A stretch of DNA of 7,129 nucleotides from Deltaproteobacteria bacterium (lineage in GTDB: Bacteria > Desulfobacterota > Desulfarculia > Adiutricales > JAGVGV01). The notes beneath the pieces are model-generated. The model was not told the DNA's origin. It was given only the letters and a program-made list of their open reading frames with translations, and ran no database searches. The DNA is taken from NCBI GenBank assembly GCA_015233515.1, contig JADFXS010000143.1, forward strand, positions 1-7,129, in the 5' to 3' direction. Shown here piece after piece: positions 6,949-7,129 of the stretch. Every line of letters starts with the position of its first letter. The first letter of the stretch is position 1. The position numbers were made by a program, and so were the translations under genes.

Positions 6949-7129
6949 ATGCCCCCAGACATCGCCGACAAGGTATACTTCAAAATAGGCGAAGTGGCGA
7001 CCATTGTCGGGGTGGAGCCTCACGTGCTCCGCTTTTGGGAATCGCAATTCCCGCAGATTAAGCCGGTCCGTTCCGGGACACAACAAAGGCTTTATCGTCG
7101 AGAAGACCTGGATACTTTCCTGATCATCA
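6949..7129 (+). CDS. MerR-family transcriptional regulator, 3'-partial
   Basis: Only the first 60 codons are present; the gene runs off the window. The sequence has the MerR winged helix-turn-helix: YFKIGEVATIVGVEPHVLRFWE (residues about 10-31) is the helix-turn-helix, followed by the wing with PVRSGTQQRLYRREDL (about 39-54). ATG 6949 has a strong Shine-Dalgarno GGAGG at 6936-6940 (8-nt spacing). It follows ihfA by 64 nt. A small MerR-type gene at this place is found beyond ihfA in many Proteobacteria and Desulfobacterota, and in most its ligand and targets are unknown. The visible part says nothing about the effector domain. The Q-P-Q-I-K-P-V linker before the wing matches this linked group rather than metal-responding MerR proteins, but that is a judgement by eye. 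Confidence 0.93.
   Translation, partial: MPPDIADKVYFKIGEVATIVGVEPHVLRFWESQFPQIKPVRSGTQQRLYRREDLDTFLII

Overview
The window holds most of one of the best-conserved bacterial translation clusters, all on the + strand: thrS (5' end outside the window) - infC - rpmI - rplT - pheS - pheT - ihfA - a MerR-type regulator (3' end outside the window). It encodes two aminoacyl-tRNA synthetases (Thr and Phe), initiation factor IF3, ribosomal proteins L35 and L20, the alpha subunit of integration host factor and a small DNA-binding regulator. I see no mobile element, CRISPR array, tRNA, rRNA or dense accessory gene island, and I do not claim a new defence or metabolic system.

The gene order with ihfA and a MerR-type gene after pheT fits Proteobacteria and Desulfobacterota (the former deltaproteobacteria). 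The four-cysteine insert in PheS and the general look of ThrS and IF3 make me favour Desulfobacterota. This is inference from family knowledge, not from a search. GC content looks slightly above one half, with no obvious compositional break.

Layout: 2-1547 thrS, with a net -2 (or +1) frameshift at about 1019-1025; 1548-1608 a short spacer carrying a strong Shine-Dalgarno; 1609-2136 infC, which I start at a rare AUC codon; 2137-2520 a 384-nt gene-free region with a possible structured RNA (2277-2355), a sigma70-like promoter (2391-2417) and a stem-loop leader (2432-2500) just ahead of rpmI; 2521-3084 rpmI-rplT; 3114-4130 pheS; 4147-6561 pheT; 6588-6884 ihfA; 6949 onward the MerR-type gene, preceded by a 20-bp dyad.

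The points of most interest are regulatory. The AUC start of infC suggests the IF3 self-control known from the AUU start of E. coli infC. The long infC-rpmI gap, with its own promoter and a perfect 10-bp stem ending 9 nt before the rpmI Shine-Dalgarno, is a good candidate for an L20-responsive autoregulatory leader. The thrS frameshift is either a sequence error or a real lesion in a normally essential gene, and should be checked on the reads.
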